DNA of 64,000 nucleotides, taken from contig NZ_JALJCW010000001.1 of assembly GCF_023634025.1 (NCBI RefSeq), positions 417,501-481,500 on the forward strand, read 5' to 3'. Source of the stretch: Hanstruepera flava (GTDB taxonomy: Bacteria; Bacteroidota; Bacteroidia; Flavobacteriales; Flavobacteriaceae). Below, one piece after another: positions 27,571 to 39,533 of this stretch; positions within the stretch are counted from its first letter, which is position 1, and each line of letters opens with the position of its first letter. The notes below the pieces were generated by a model. The model was not told the origin of the DNA. It searched no databases and worked only from the letters and a program-made list of their open reading frames with translations. The position numbers and the translations under genes were made by a program.

Positions 27571-27578
27571 CAAAATTA
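27571..27578 (-). promoter_or_regulatory. -7 box of the aconitase gene
   Basis: TAATTTTG on the minus strand, 39 bases before the start, fits TAnnTTTG. No TTG is seen at the usual -33 distance. The rest of the 27533-27732 gap is A/T-rich with no further structure that I can support. Confidence 0.4.
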
Positions 27579-27732
27579 CAAAATATCCAAGACATTTAAA
27601 AATAGTGTAATGAAATACTGAATTTCATGAGAATAATTCAAAAAATACTACGCTTTTACATAATATTTTAAGATTTTGATAATTTTACTATTGAAAAAAT
27701 AATAAATTAACAACAATTAGAGATTGAAAATT

Positions 27733-28686
27733 TTAGAATAAATCCCTAATAATTTGTTCCTCAGTAATCCCTTCGGCTTCTGCTTTGTAATTTTTAATAA
27801 TTCTATGCTTAAAAATAGAATGTGCTACGGCTTGCACATTTTCAATATCAGGAGAAAATTTACCATGAATTGCTGCATGGGTTTTAGCTGCTAATATTAA
27901 GTTTTGAGATGCTCTTGGCCCAGCTCCCCAATCAATATAGTTTTTTACTAAATCTGTTGCCTCAGGACTGTTAGGCCTTGTTTTGCCCGTCATTTTTACG
28001 GCATATTCTACAACATTATCTGCTACTGGAATTCTTCTAATAAGATGCTGAATATCTAAAATCTCTTGTGCAGTGAATAACGCATTAACGGTTGCCAGTG
28101 TATCTGTAGTAGTAGATTTAACAACCTGTACTTCTTCCTCAAAAGTTGGGTAACTTAAATTTACAGCAAACATAAAACGGTCTAATTGAGCTTCTGGCAA
28201 TGGGTAAGTTCCTTCTTGCTCTATTGGGTTTTGGGTTGCCAACACAAAATATGGCAAGCTTAATTTGTAATGATGACCAGCAACGGTTACAGCACGTTCT
28301 TGCATAGCTTCCAATAAAGCGGCTTGCGTTTTAGGTGGCGTACGGTTGATTTCGTCTGCTAAAATAATATTTGAAAATATAGGGCCTTTAATAAATTTGA
28401 AGGTTCGGTTTTCATCTAGTATCTCGCTACCCAATATATCACTAGGCATTAAATCTGGTGTAAACTGAATACGTTTAAAATCTAACCCCAACGCTTGTGC
28501 TATTGTATGAACCATTAATGTTTTTGCTAAACCTGGAACACCTATCAGTAAGGCATGTCCACCCGAAAAAATTGAAATCAAAATTTGATTAATTACTTCA
28601 TCTTGACCTACAATTACTTTAGCAATTTCAGTTTTTAAGTCTTTATATTTTTTTACAAATGATTCTATCGCAGCTACGTCTGACAT
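27733..28686 (-). CDS. MoxR-family AAA+ ATPase
   Basis: 317 residues. Walker A GVPGLAKTLMV (about residues 43-53), Walker B IILADEINRTPPKTQAALLEAMQE, sensor 1 LATQNPIEQEGTYPLPEAQ and arginine finger DRFMF. MoxR ATPases act as chaperones, often with VWA-domain partners (for example in BatA-type operons). No VWA gene is seen here; instead it is the last gene after three foldase genes, two bases downstream of the SurA-like gene. That context points to envelope protein maturation. Confidence 0.93.
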   Translation of the reverse strand: MSDVAAIESFVKKYKDLKTEIAKVIVGQDEVINQILISIFSGGHALLIGVPGLAKTLMVHTIAQALGLDFKRIQFTPDLMPSDILGSEILDENRTFKFIKGPIFSNIILADEINRTPPKTQAALLEAMQERAVTVAGHHYKLSLPYFVLATQNPIEQEGTYPLPEAQLDRFMFAVNLSYPTFEEEVQVVKSTTTDTLATVNALFTAQEILDIQHLIRRIPVADNVVEYAVKMTGKTRPNSPEATDLVKNYIDWGAGPRASQNLILAAKTHAAIHGKFSPDIENVQAVAHSIFKHRIIKNYKAEAEGITEEQIIRDLF

Positions 28687-28688
28687 TC

Positions 28689-30131
28689 TTATTTCTTTAA
28701 CCAGTTACTTGTAAAATCGCAATCTCTATACTCACCATTAATCTTGATATAGGTATCTTTAATTTTCTGGTCTTGCCAAGCATCGATTGCTTTAATACGT
28801 TTTTCATTAAGTGCTAGCTCTTTAATTTTCAAATAGTCACGAGCATAATCTGCTACGTGCTCATCGACACGGTCGCTAACCATTAATATTTTGAACTTAA
28901 TATTTCCCGTTCGTCCTCTATCTGTTTGAATTAAACTAATTTCATCTTCTTTTAAATCTTGAATTTGGGCGTATAACTCTGGGTCCATTTTGGTTAATTC
29001 AAAATTATAATCTTGAGTTGCCGGGTTAATTAAAAATCCGCCCTCACTCCTTGTCTCTTTTTCATCACTTGATTCCCTAGCAGCATCTGCAAAACTTATA
29101 TCTCCATCTACTATACGTTGTCTAATTTTGACCAACTTCTCTCTAGCTTCTGCAACGGCCTGTTCTGAAACTTTAGGAATTAAAAGAATATGGCGCACAT
29201 CGTATTCCTGACCTCTAATTTTTTCAAGGTAAATTATATGATACCCAAAATCAGTTTCAAATGGTTCGGAAATTTCACCTTCTTGTAACGAGAAAGCAAC
29301 CTCTCTAAACTCTTTTACCATTCGAGGTCGTTTTCTGTTTAAGGTGTAAAGCCCTCCAGTTTTAATAGATTCTTTATCATCTGTGTACAAAACCACTTTT
29401 GACCTAAAACTTGCTCCATTTTCAATAACATCTGCTTTAAATTGATTTAACTGATTTATGACACGTTGTTTTTCTTCTTCAGAAACTTGAGGTTCTATTA
29501 CAATTTGTGATACCTTTAATTCGGTTCCAAAAGTAGGGCGTTCATCTTTAGGTATTTTATTAAAAAATTGTCTAACCTCTTCTGGTGTAACCTCAACATC
29601 TGCTATAATTTTTTGCTGCATTTCACTTGCAAGCTTATTGCTTTTGTTAATCTCGTACATTTCATCCCTAAAGCTCTTTTCATCAGGTTTATTATAGAAA
29701 GCCAATAACTCTTCCATCGTTTTTCCTGACTGCGCCAAAAATTGTTGAATTTGATAATCTACGTTTGAACGTATTTCTGCATCAGAAACCTCTACACTAT
29801 CTTGAATAGCATGATGCGCATACAGCTTATCTTCTAGAAGTTTACCAAATAGCTGGCAACGTGTTACGCCTTCTAACGAAGCACCTTGAGCCTTTAACTG
29901 TAAAAGCGTTCGGTCTACATCAGAATCTAAAACAACATAATCTCCTACAACAGCAGCAACACCATCTAATTTTAAAGCTCCAGCCGTTAATACTGAATCT
30001 ACTTTTTGTTGTTTTGGTGTCTCTTCTTCTATAATTTCTTGAGAAATAACTTGCATTGGCAATAACAAAACCCCAAGCAACATTAATGTTGACTTAATTA
30101 TATATTTCAAATTTCTTGTTTTTAATAGCAT
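28689..30131 (-). CDS. SurA-like periplasmic peptidyl-prolyl isomerase
   Basis: 480 residues with signal peptide and VDSVLTAGALKLDGVAAVVG opening the SurA N-terminal chaperone domain. Two parvulin domains follow: about 180-285 (LKVSQIVIEPQ ... GFHIIYLEKIRG, where the family reads YGYHI) and about 287-390 (YDVRHILLIPKVS ... EGGFL). Folds outer-membrane proteins in transit. The start is uncertain: ATG at 30131 overlaps the upstream gene by 38 bases; TTG at 30110 (MKYIIKSTLMLLGVLLLP) or ATG at 30083 are alternatives. The TTG version keeps Lys residues before the hydrophobic core, as a signal peptide needs. Confidence 0.9.
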   Translation of the reverse strand: MLLKTRNLKYIIKSTLMLLGVLLLPMQVISQEIIEEETPKQQKVDSVLTAGALKLDGVAAVVGDYVVLDSDVDRTLLQLKAQGASLEGVTRCQLFGKLLEDKLYAHHAIQDSVEVSDAEIRSNVDYQIQQFLAQSGKTMEELLAFYNKPDEKSFRDEMYEINKSNKLASEMQQKIIADVEVTPEEVRQFFNKIPKDERPTFGTELKVSQIVIEPQVSEEEKQRVINQLNQFKADVIENGASFRSKVVLYTDDKESIKTGGLYTLNRKRPRMVKEFREVAFSLQEGEISEPFETDFGYHIIYLEKIRGQEYDVRHILLIPKVSEQAVAEAREKLVKIRQRIVDGDISFADAARESSDEKETRSEGGFLINPATQDYNFELTKMDPELYAQIQDLKEDEISLIQTDRGRTGNIKFKILMVSDRVDEHVADYARDYLKIKELALNEKRIKAIDAWQDQKIKDTYIKINGEYRDCDFTSNWLKK

Positions 30132-30948
30132 CTTTAGTAATGTCTTTTTCTAGCTCTTTAATTAACTCTAATTTTCTTTTGTTTATAACTATTTGATCTA
30201 TAGTAGGCTTTACATATTCTAATGGAGCTGTATTGTTTCGCTCAAGCACATCATTAATATGCATCAAATATAGTCCTAATGAATCTTTGAGTTGTATAAA
30301 ATTAGATTTTTTTAACAATTGATTTTTGTTTTCTGTTGTTATTGCCGGAATTTTATCTATGACCTGATTTACTTTTATCCAAATAGAATCATTAAGCGAA
30401 TACGATTTAAACTGAACAGCTATTGAATCTAAATCGCGTTTATCCTGTACATTGTAGCGTTCTAGTTTTTTTTTGATATCAGCAGTATCAAATCTGTTTT
30501 CATCCAACTGTATATAGCGAAACTTAATTAAATCTTCATTTAAATTAAAAATTCCAATATTTTCCTGATAATAGGTTTGAGCTTCTTGAATTGAAACAAC
30601 AGTATCTATACTCCTTGTTACAAGAGCCTCCAAGTAAGCCGAAGCATATAAATCCTTTTTATAATCTTCAGCCATTTTATCAAACTCATTTAGCTTTTGC
30701 TCATTTAAATTAACTCGTGCTCCAGCAACTAAAAGTTGCTCTGTGGCCCATTGATTTATAAAATTGGTTACTCTAATAGTACTGTCTTCTTGAGTAATCC
30801 CTTCGGTCAGCAAGTGCTGAATATCTTCTTGATACAAATAAGTTTCATTAACACGTGCAATAGGGTTCCTGTCATCTACTTGTTTAAAAAAATAATTACA
30901 CGAAGTAAAGCATACTATGCTAATTAATATGACAGCTCTTTTTTTCAA
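30094..30948 (-). CDS. Lipoprotein resembling the SurA N-terminal domain
   Basis: 284 residues. Short signal ending in the lipobox FTSCNYFF. The opening of the mature part (PIARVNETYLYQEDIQHL) is the pattern of the SurA/PpiD N-terminal chaperone domain. No parvulin domain with the usual HI(L/Y)(V/I) motif is evident, so it may be a catalytically dead chaperone. Sits between two PPIase genes on one mRNA; it begins immediately after the upstream gene's stop and overlaps the next. Confidence 0.72.
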   Translation of the reverse strand: MKKRAVILISIVCFTSCNYFFKQVDDRNPIARVNETYLYQEDIQHLLTEGITQEDSTIRVTNFINQWATEQLLVAGARVNLNEQKLNEFDKMAEDYKKDLYASAYLEALVTRSIDTVVSIQEAQTYYQENIGIFNLNEDLIKFRYIQLDENRFDTADIKKKLERYNVQDKRDLDSIAVQFKSYSLNDSIWIKVNQVIDKIPAITTENKNQLLKKSNFIQLKDSLGLYLMHINDVLERNNTAPLEYVKPTIDQIVINKRKLELIKELEKDITKDAIKNKKFEIYN

Positions 30949-32898
30949 TTAGTTACTTTTAATTTGCGTTTTAACTTTATCTAAAACGGGTTCGTTAATT
31001 GCTATGGGATATTTCTGTTTTAGCTCTTCTAACCATACAGTTTCTTTGTACTGTTGATAATCGCTGATAATTTGACCTTTGGCTTCATCGTAGGATTTTA
31101 GCGATCTTGGCATGACTTCTGTTATCTTAACTACAACATATGCATCGTTATGATTATAGATTTTAGACACCCCTTTTTCAAATTTAACTGCTTTGGGCAA
31201 AGCTTGATGTGTCGCTTCCATTACTCCAACTGAGAAAATTACATGCACCTCGCCATTGACATTAATTTCCTTTTTTATATCATCTGGAGATGTACCCAAT
31301 TCAAGTAACTTCTTTACTTGTTTAATAGTCGTTTTGTCTGATGAGGAAGCTACAATAGCATCTACGCGCTCATTCCAATAATATTTTGTTTTATTGTTTT
31401 CATAATAATTTTGGACCTCAACAGAATCTGTTTGTGCTGTATTCCAAATTTCTGTTTCCATAAGATCGAATAACAGTAACCCATCTCTATATTCATTGAC
31501 AATATGTGCAAAATCTTCGTTCTCGTACTCTAAATTTTCTTCTTGATAAGCCATTAAATTTTGACTTAAAAAGTTATTATATTCATCATTAACCAAGCCT
31601 GAAATTGTTTTCTTGGCTCTTGACTTTCGCTGCATTTTATATAAATACTGCGCAAAGTCATCATAGGACACTGTTTTTTTATCAATAACTACAAGTGTTT
31701 TATTCGCTGTAAAATCTTCCGGAATTTCCCATTTTCCAACAAAATAGTCTTTGGTTACAATAGATTCAAAATAAGCCAAAGCAGCTTCATTATCTGTAAC
31801 GTTGTATCGTGTTTTTAATTTACTTACAATGGAGTTATCAATAAGTTTAGACCTAGAATCTCTTTTCACCTTAACTTCAAGCTCTGGCTTCATTTCCTGA
31901 AAGGACTTAACGCCTTGTTTATCAATAAGTTTTATAATATGCCATCCAAACTCCGTAACAAATGGTTTTGAAATATCTCCAGGGCTCTCGAGACTAAAAG
32001 CAATATCTTCAAACTCAATAGAACTTAATTGACCGCCCGAAAAGGTATTGAGCCTACCGCCATTTGCAGCAGAACTTTTATCTTCGGAAAACTGTTTAGC
32101 CAAGGCCTCAAAAGACTCACCCTGTTGAATTTTTTGATAAATTTCGTTAATTCGGGTTTCAGCACTCTCTTGATTTTCACCTTGCTTGTTAGCTACCATT
32201 ATGTGAGCTACAGTAAGTTCTCCTCTAGATTCACGTTTATCTTCAACTATTACAATGTGATATCCAAATTGGGTTTTAAATGGCATAGAAATCTCACCTA
32301 AATCTGTATTATAAGCCATGCTTTCAAATTCATATACCATTTTAAATCCAGAAAAATAACCTAACTCTTCAGCATAAACAGTTTTTCCGTTATGAACCTC
32401 ATTTTTCACCTTGACAAACCCTTCCGCTTTAACTCTATCACGCAATTTAAGCAGCTCATTATATGCTAACAAAGTATCTTCAGGACTTGCACTAGCATCC
32501 ATTCTAATTAAAATATGACTTGCTTTTACTTCATTAGTCATACGATAATAAGCTTCTTCCACCAACTCATCGGTAACTTCGGTATCGGTCAAATAGTTTT
32601 TTGCTAACTGCTTTTTGTAATTGTTAAGTTCTCTTACATAAGTAGCGTTTTTATCCAACCCCTTTGCTTTTGCTTCAGCAATCTTTAACTTATAATTAAT
32701 AAAAAGATTTAAATATTCGTCTATATCTTTTTGAGATTCGTCTTGAACCAAATCTAAATTCTTATTGAAAATCCTAACAAACTCCGAAGCATAAACAGGT
32801 TCGTCTGCTATTGTAAATAATACATCATTATTAGTGACTTGAGAGTGCACTCGTATAAAAAAAAGCGCTAGAAATACAAACAAAAATTTTCTAATCAT
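30949..32898 (-). CDS. PpiD/SurA-like peptidyl-prolyl isomerase, two parvulin domains
   Basis: 649 residues with signal peptide (MIRKFLFVFLALFFIRVHSQ) and no extra membrane anchor visible. Parvulin domains at about 120-220 (VKASHILIRMD ... FGYHIVIVEDKR) and about 225-325 (LTVAHIMVANKQ ... FGWHIIKLIDKQG). The remaining 300 residues form a helical chaperone-like region repeating a degraded domain. First gene of a four-gene operon driven by the promoter at 32929-32958. Confidence 0.9.
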   Translation of the reverse strand: MIRKFLFVFLALFFIRVHSQVTNNDVLFTIADEPVYASEFVRIFNKNLDLVQDESQKDIDEYLNLFINYKLKIAEAKAKGLDKNATYVRELNNYKKQLAKNYLTDTEVTDELVEEAYYRMTNEVKASHILIRMDASASPEDTLLAYNELLKLRDRVKAEGFVKVKNEVHNGKTVYAEELGYFSGFKMVYEFESMAYNTDLGEISMPFKTQFGYHIVIVEDKRESRGELTVAHIMVANKQGENQESAETRINEIYQKIQQGESFEALAKQFSEDKSSAANGGRLNTFSGGQLSSIEFEDIAFSLESPGDISKPFVTEFGWHIIKLIDKQGVKSFQEMKPELEVKVKRDSRSKLIDNSIVSKLKTRYNVTDNEAALAYFESIVTKDYFVGKWEIPEDFTANKTLVVIDKKTVSYDDFAQYLYKMQRKSRAKKTISGLVNDEYNNFLSQNLMAYQEENLEYENEDFAHIVNEYRDGLLLFDLMETEIWNTAQTDSVEVQNYYENNKTKYYWNERVDAIVASSSDKTTIKQVKKLLELGTSPDDIKKEINVNGEVHVIFSVGVMEATHQALPKAVKFEKGVSKIYNHNDAYVVVKITEVMPRSLKSYDEAKGQIISDYQQYKETVWLEELKQKYPIAINEPVLDKVKTQIKSN

Positions 32899-32928
32899 GG
32901 CTGTTTAACTTATTTATCTGAATAGTTG

Positions 32929-32958
32929 CAAAAATAGGAATATTAACCTATTAAACAA
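32929..32958 (-). promoter_or_regulatory. Promoter of the foldase-MoxR operon
   Basis: Minus strand: TTG (32958-32956), a 19-base gap and TATTTTTG (32936-32929), an ideal Bacteroidota promoter. Transcription would start about 20-25 bases upstream of the ATG at 32898. Confidence 0.75.
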
Positions 32959-33059
32959 GTTACACCAACAAACGGAAGTGAAAGTTTTTTAGTATGTTTT
33001 TTTTAGTCATGTGGTTACCTCTAAAATTTATATCTTTAATTATCTAAAATGCAATCAAG

Positions 33060-33515
33060 ATGAAGTATACAACAGAAATGATTATAAATGTCCCTTTAAA
33101 AGAGTTTATTGAAAAATTGGATAACCCAGAAAACATGAAACATTGGCAAAAAGGACTGATTGATTATGACCATGTTTATGGAACACCTGGCGAAATTGGT
33201 TCAAAAATGAAGTTGTCATACAAAATGGGCAAACGCGAAATGGAACTTATTGAAACCATTACATTCAACGACCTACCTTATGCCTTACACGCCACTTACG
33301 ATACGAAAGGCATGCATAACATACAGGAAAACTTTTTTGAAGAATTGGCTGAAAACCAAACCAAATGGACCTCGAAAAACGAATTTATTCCAACCAGTTT
33401 TATGCTGCGTATGATGACACTTTTGATGCCCAATGCTTTTAAAAAGCAAACCAAAAAATATCTCACCGATTTTAAGAACTTTGCAGAAAAAGGAACATCA
33501 GTAGTAAAACCATAA
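33060..33515 (+). CDS. SRPBCC (START-like) domain protein
   Basis: 151 residues. The layout fits the SRPBCC/polyketide cyclase fold: an N-terminal strand MKYTTEMIINVPLKEFIEKL, NPENMKHWQKGLIDYDHVYG, central strands (GSKMKLSYKMGKREMELIETI) and a C-terminal helix. Binds an unknown hydrophobic ligand. Monocistronic, in front of the relA/spoT gene. No catalytic residues can be assigned. Confidence 0.75.
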   Translation: MKYTTEMIINVPLKEFIEKLDNPENMKHWQKGLIDYDHVYGTPGEIGSKMKLSYKMGKREMELIETITFNDLPYALHATYDTKGMHNIQENFFEELAENQTKWTSKNEFIPTSFMLRMMTLLMPNAFKKQTKKYLTDFKNFAEKGTSVVKP

Positions 33516-33592
33516 TTTTCTTAAAAGTACACTCTAAAAATTTATCTAATAATTTGGTTGGCTGTTAGTCTTGTTTATACTATTTTTAATTT

Positions 33593-36285
<2,693 letters not shown>

Positions 36286-36297
36286 CAAAATTACAAC

Positions 36298-37569
36298 ATG
36301 GCAGTAGATCTACTACTAGGATTACAATGGGGAGACGAAGGCAAAGGGAAAATTGTCGATGTATTAACCTCAAAATACAATATTATTGCACGTTTTCAAG
36401 GTGGTCCAAATGCTGGGCACACACTTGTTTTTAACGGTATGAAACACGTACTTCATACCATTCCTTCTGGAATATTTCACGATGATGCCATTAATTTAGT
36501 TGGTAACGGTGTAGTAATAGATCCTGTAATTTTTAAAAAGGAGTTGGATAAACTTGCCGAACAACATGTTGACTATAAAAAATCACTATACATTTCAAGG
36601 AAAGCACACATTATTTTACCAACGCACCGTTTGCTGGATGCTGCTAGTGAAACTGCCAAAGGCAAAGCCAAAATAGGCTCCACCTTAAAAGGTATTGGTC
36701 CAACATATATGGATAAAACCGGTAGAAATGGTATTCGCGTTGGTGATTTGGAATTGGCCGATTGGAAAGAAAAATATCGTGCTTTAGCCAACAAGCACGA
36801 AGCCATGATAAACTTTTACAATGTTGACATTCAATATGATTTAAAAGAATTGGAAAACGAATTCTTTGAAGCCGTAAAGGTTTTAAAATCGTTAAAATTA
36901 ATCGACTCTGAAGAGTATATTTTTCAAGCACAAAAAGAAGGTAAAACTATTTTAGCCGAAGGTGCACAAGGCTCATTATTGGATATTGATTTTGGAACCT
37001 ATCCGTTTGTGACCTCAAGCAATACTACTGCTGCTGGTGCGTGTACTGGTTTAGGTGTGGCTCCTAATAAAATTGGTGATGTATTTGGTATTTTTAAAGC
37101 CTACACTACTCGAGTAGGTTCTGGACCATTCCCTACAGAATTATTTGATAAAGATGGTGAGACCATGGCCAAAGTAGGTCATGAGTTTGGAGCCACTACA
37201 GGAAGACCACGTCGTTGTGGTTGGTTAGATTTGGTTGCTTTAAAATATGCCTGTCAAGTAAATGGTGTTACCCAACTTATGATGATGAAAGCCGATGTTC
37301 TTTCAGGTTTTAAAGCTTTAAAAGTTTGTACCGCTTACAAATATAAAGGCGAAACCATTACACATTTACCTTATAATATTGAACCCGAAAATGTAGAACC
37401 TATCTATACAGAATTTAAAGGTTGGGCAGCCGATTTAACAGAAATGTCTGAAGCATCACAGATGCCAGATGAGTTAAATGCGTATATAGCTTTCTTGGAA
37501 AAAGAGCTAGAAATACCTATTACCATAGTATCTGTTGGACCTGACAGAAAACAGACTATTTTTAGGTAG
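36298..37569 (+). CDS. purA: Adenylosuccinate synthase
   Basis: 423 residues. Joins IMP and aspartate with GTP to give adenylosuccinate, the first committed step to AMP. The N-terminal P-loop is GLQWGDEGKGKIVD, followed by GGPNAGHTLVFNG, KGIGPTYMDK and EGAQGSLLDIDFGTYPFVTSSN, then the GTP-binding TTGRPRRCGW. Complete and typical; a terminator follows. Confidence 0.98.
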   Translation: MAVDLLLGLQWGDEGKGKIVDVLTSKYNIIARFQGGPNAGHTLVFNGMKHVLHTIPSGIFHDDAINLVGNGVVIDPVIFKKELDKLAEQHVDYKKSLYISRKAHIILPTHRLLDAASETAKGKAKIGSTLKGIGPTYMDKTGRNGIRVGDLELADWKEKYRALANKHEAMINFYNVDIQYDLKELENEFFEAVKVLKSLKLIDSEEYIFQAQKEGKTILAEGAQGSLLDIDFGTYPFVTSSNTTAAGACTGLGVAPNKIGDVFGIFKAYTTRVGSGPFPTELFDKDGETMAKVGHEFGATTGRPRRCGWLDLVALKYACQVNGVTQLMMMKADVLSGFKALKVCTAYKYKGETITHLPYNIEPENVEPIYTEFKGWAADLTEMSEASQMPDELNAYIAFLEKELEIPITIVSVGPDRKQTIFR

Positions 37570-37593
37570 TTTCAATCAACAAAACAAATTATT

Positions 37594-37629
37594 AGACCTG
37601 TTAAGATTTCATTCTAACAGGTCTTTTTT
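37594..37629 (+). terminator. Terminator of purA
   Basis: AGACCTGTTA pairs with TAACAGGTCT around a 14-base loop (AGATTTCATTC region) and is followed by TTTTTT. Located 25 bases after the purA stop. Confidence 0.8.
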
Positions 37630-37649
37630 AATTAAAAAAAACTTAAACC

Positions 37650-37681
37650 TTGACAACAGTTGGCTATAATGCTTATTTTTG
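37650..37681 (+). promoter_or_regulatory. Promoter of the OstA-like gene
   Basis: TTG at 37650-37652, a 21-base gap and TATTTTTG at 37674-37681 fit the consensus closely. Supports a start just downstream (37698). Confidence 0.7.
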
Positions 37682-37697
37682 GCTTAAAATTTAGAAT

Positions 37698-39533
37698 TTG
37701 AAATTATACAAGTTATTATATTGCTTTCTTCTTATTACCGCTAGTGTTTTTACTTCAGTTCAAGCACAAGAACAAAAAACCATTGAAATAAAATATTCTG
37801 GTTTTTTAGACATTAAAGAAGGTGAAACACCTGGCTTAAAAGTTATGCTCCGTGACGACAGACAACAAGTTCACGTATTCCATGAAGGTGTTGACATGTG
37901 GTGCGATAAAGCCTTGCTCTATAGCGATGAAAACTTTGTTGAAGCTTATGGCAATGTGAAAATGAAACAAGGCGACACCATTAATATGAACGCCAAATAT
38001 GTGGAGTATAGTGGTAAAACCAAATTAGCTTTTGCAAGTGGTAACGTAGTTTTAACCGAGCCCAATTCAGTCTTAACCACAGACACTTTATATTTTGATA
38101 GAGTGAAACAGCAATCGTTTTATAAAAGCGGAGGTCGTGTAGTTCGTGATTCGTCTGGAACTATTACCAGTAAAATTGGGCGTTACTATATGAACTCTAA
38201 AAAATACCAGTTTGTTAAAGATGTTGTTGTTGTAAATCCGGACTACACCATAAAGACCAATAATCTCGATTTTTATTCAGAATCGGGTCATGCCTATTTA
38301 TTTGGTCCATCAACCATAACCACCAAAGAAAGTAAAACGTATTGCGAAAAAGGATTTTACAATACCCAAACCAAACAAGGCTATGCGGTTAAAAAATCAC
38401 GAATAGACTACGACAATCGTATTTTTGAAGGCGATAGCATGTTTTTTGACAACACGAGAAGCTTTGCTTCTGCCACAAATAATATTAGGGTTACAGATAC
38501 GGTAAACAATAGTATTATAAAAGGGCATTACGCCGAAATTTACAAAGAAAAAGATTCGGTTTTCATTACCAAACGCGCATTGGCAATTACTGTTCAAGAA
38601 AACGATTCGATATATATGCATGCCGATACTTTGATGGTTACAGGCAAACCCGAAAAACGTATTACTCGTGCATATTACAATGCTAAATTCTATAAATCTG
38701 ACATGAGCGGAAAAGCTGATTCGGTTCATGTGGATCATGCTTCGGGCCTTACACAAATGATTAACCTGTCTCGCTTTTCATCAACGGATCCATTTGCTAA
38801 AAGCAGGCATCCTATAATTTGGAATTTACAAAACCAAATGACTGGAGATACCATTCATCTCATTTCCAATCCAAAAACCGAAAAGATAGATTCGCTTTTG
38901 GTTTTTAATAATGCCTTTATTATCAGTAAGGACACAATTAGTGAAAATGGCTTTAACCAAATTAAAGGCAAAACTTTAGTAGGATTATTCGATGACAACA
39001 ATACTTTACGCCAAGTAGATATCGATAAAAATGCTGAATCCATCTTTTTCGCAAGAGATGAAAACCAAGAGTTGTTTAGTATAGACAAAGCCAAATCTGG
39101 TAGAATTTCTATGTTCTTTAGCGAAGGAACCATTGAACAATACAATCGTTATAATCAAGTAGATGCTGTAAGTTATCCAGAATCACAATTTCCTGAAAAC
39201 GCTAGGCTGCTTCGTGGTTTTGTTTGGCGTGATGAAGAGCGTCCAAAAAGCGTTGAAGATTTATTTAGCGATGATCCTCCTCTGGTTTTACCAGTGATAA
39301 AAGGTTTAGATGACTATGTTCCTCAAGAAGAGTTTTTTGACGATGCCATGTTAGAACGTATTGAAAAAGCCGGTAACAGTACCAAAAAACAAAACAATAA
39401 GCAACAACAAAAAGGCACTATTGAAAAACCGTCTAAAGCATCGCGAAATATCCCTAAAGATAAGCTAGAGCAAATTGACAAAAAGAAGAAAGCTAAAAAC
39501 AGGAAAAAACCAACGCTAGAAACAGATGATTGA
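37698..39533 (+). CDS. OstA/LptA-like LPS transport protein
   Basis: 611 residues with a signal peptide (MKLYKLLYCFLLITASVFTS) read from a TTG start. No ATG gives the signal, and the promoter position agrees. The mature part is a long beta-jellyroll of OstA/LptA type repeats: NVKMKQGDTINMNAKYVEY, GNVVLTEPNSVLTTDTLYFD, and many YxxN/ADTL turns. The C-terminal 80 residues are Lys/Gln-rich and probably disordered. Much longer than LptA (about 180 residues), so likely a periplasmic bridge component or a related LptC/D helper in this phylum. Followed by an aminotransferase gene whose start overlaps its stop. Confidence 0.82.
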   Translation: MKLYKLLYCFLLITASVFTSVQAQEQKTIEIKYSGFLDIKEGETPGLKVMLRDDRQQVHVFHEGVDMWCDKALLYSDENFVEAYGNVKMKQGDTINMNAKYVEYSGKTKLAFASGNVVLTEPNSVLTTDTLYFDRVKQQSFYKSGGRVVRDSSGTITSKIGRYYMNSKKYQFVKDVVVVNPDYTIKTNNLDFYSESGHAYLFGPSTITTKESKTYCEKGFYNTQTKQGYAVKKSRIDYDNRIFEGDSMFFDNTRSFASATNNIRVTDTVNNSIIKGHYAEIYKEKDSVFITKRALAITVQENDSIYMHADTLMVTGKPEKRITRAYYNAKFYKSDMSGKADSVHVDHASGLTQMINLSRFSSTDPFAKSRHPIIWNLQNQMTGDTIHLISNPKTEKIDSLLVFNNAFIISKDTISENGFNQIKGKTLVGLFDDNNTLRQVDIDKNAESIFFARDENQELFSIDKAKSGRISMFFSEGTIEQYNRYNQVDAVSYPESQFPENARLLRGFVWRDEERPKSVEDLFSDDPPLVLPVIKGLDDYVPQEEFFDDAMLERIEKAGNSTKKQNNKQQQKGTIEKPSKASRNIPKDKLEQIDKKKKAKNRKKPTLETDD

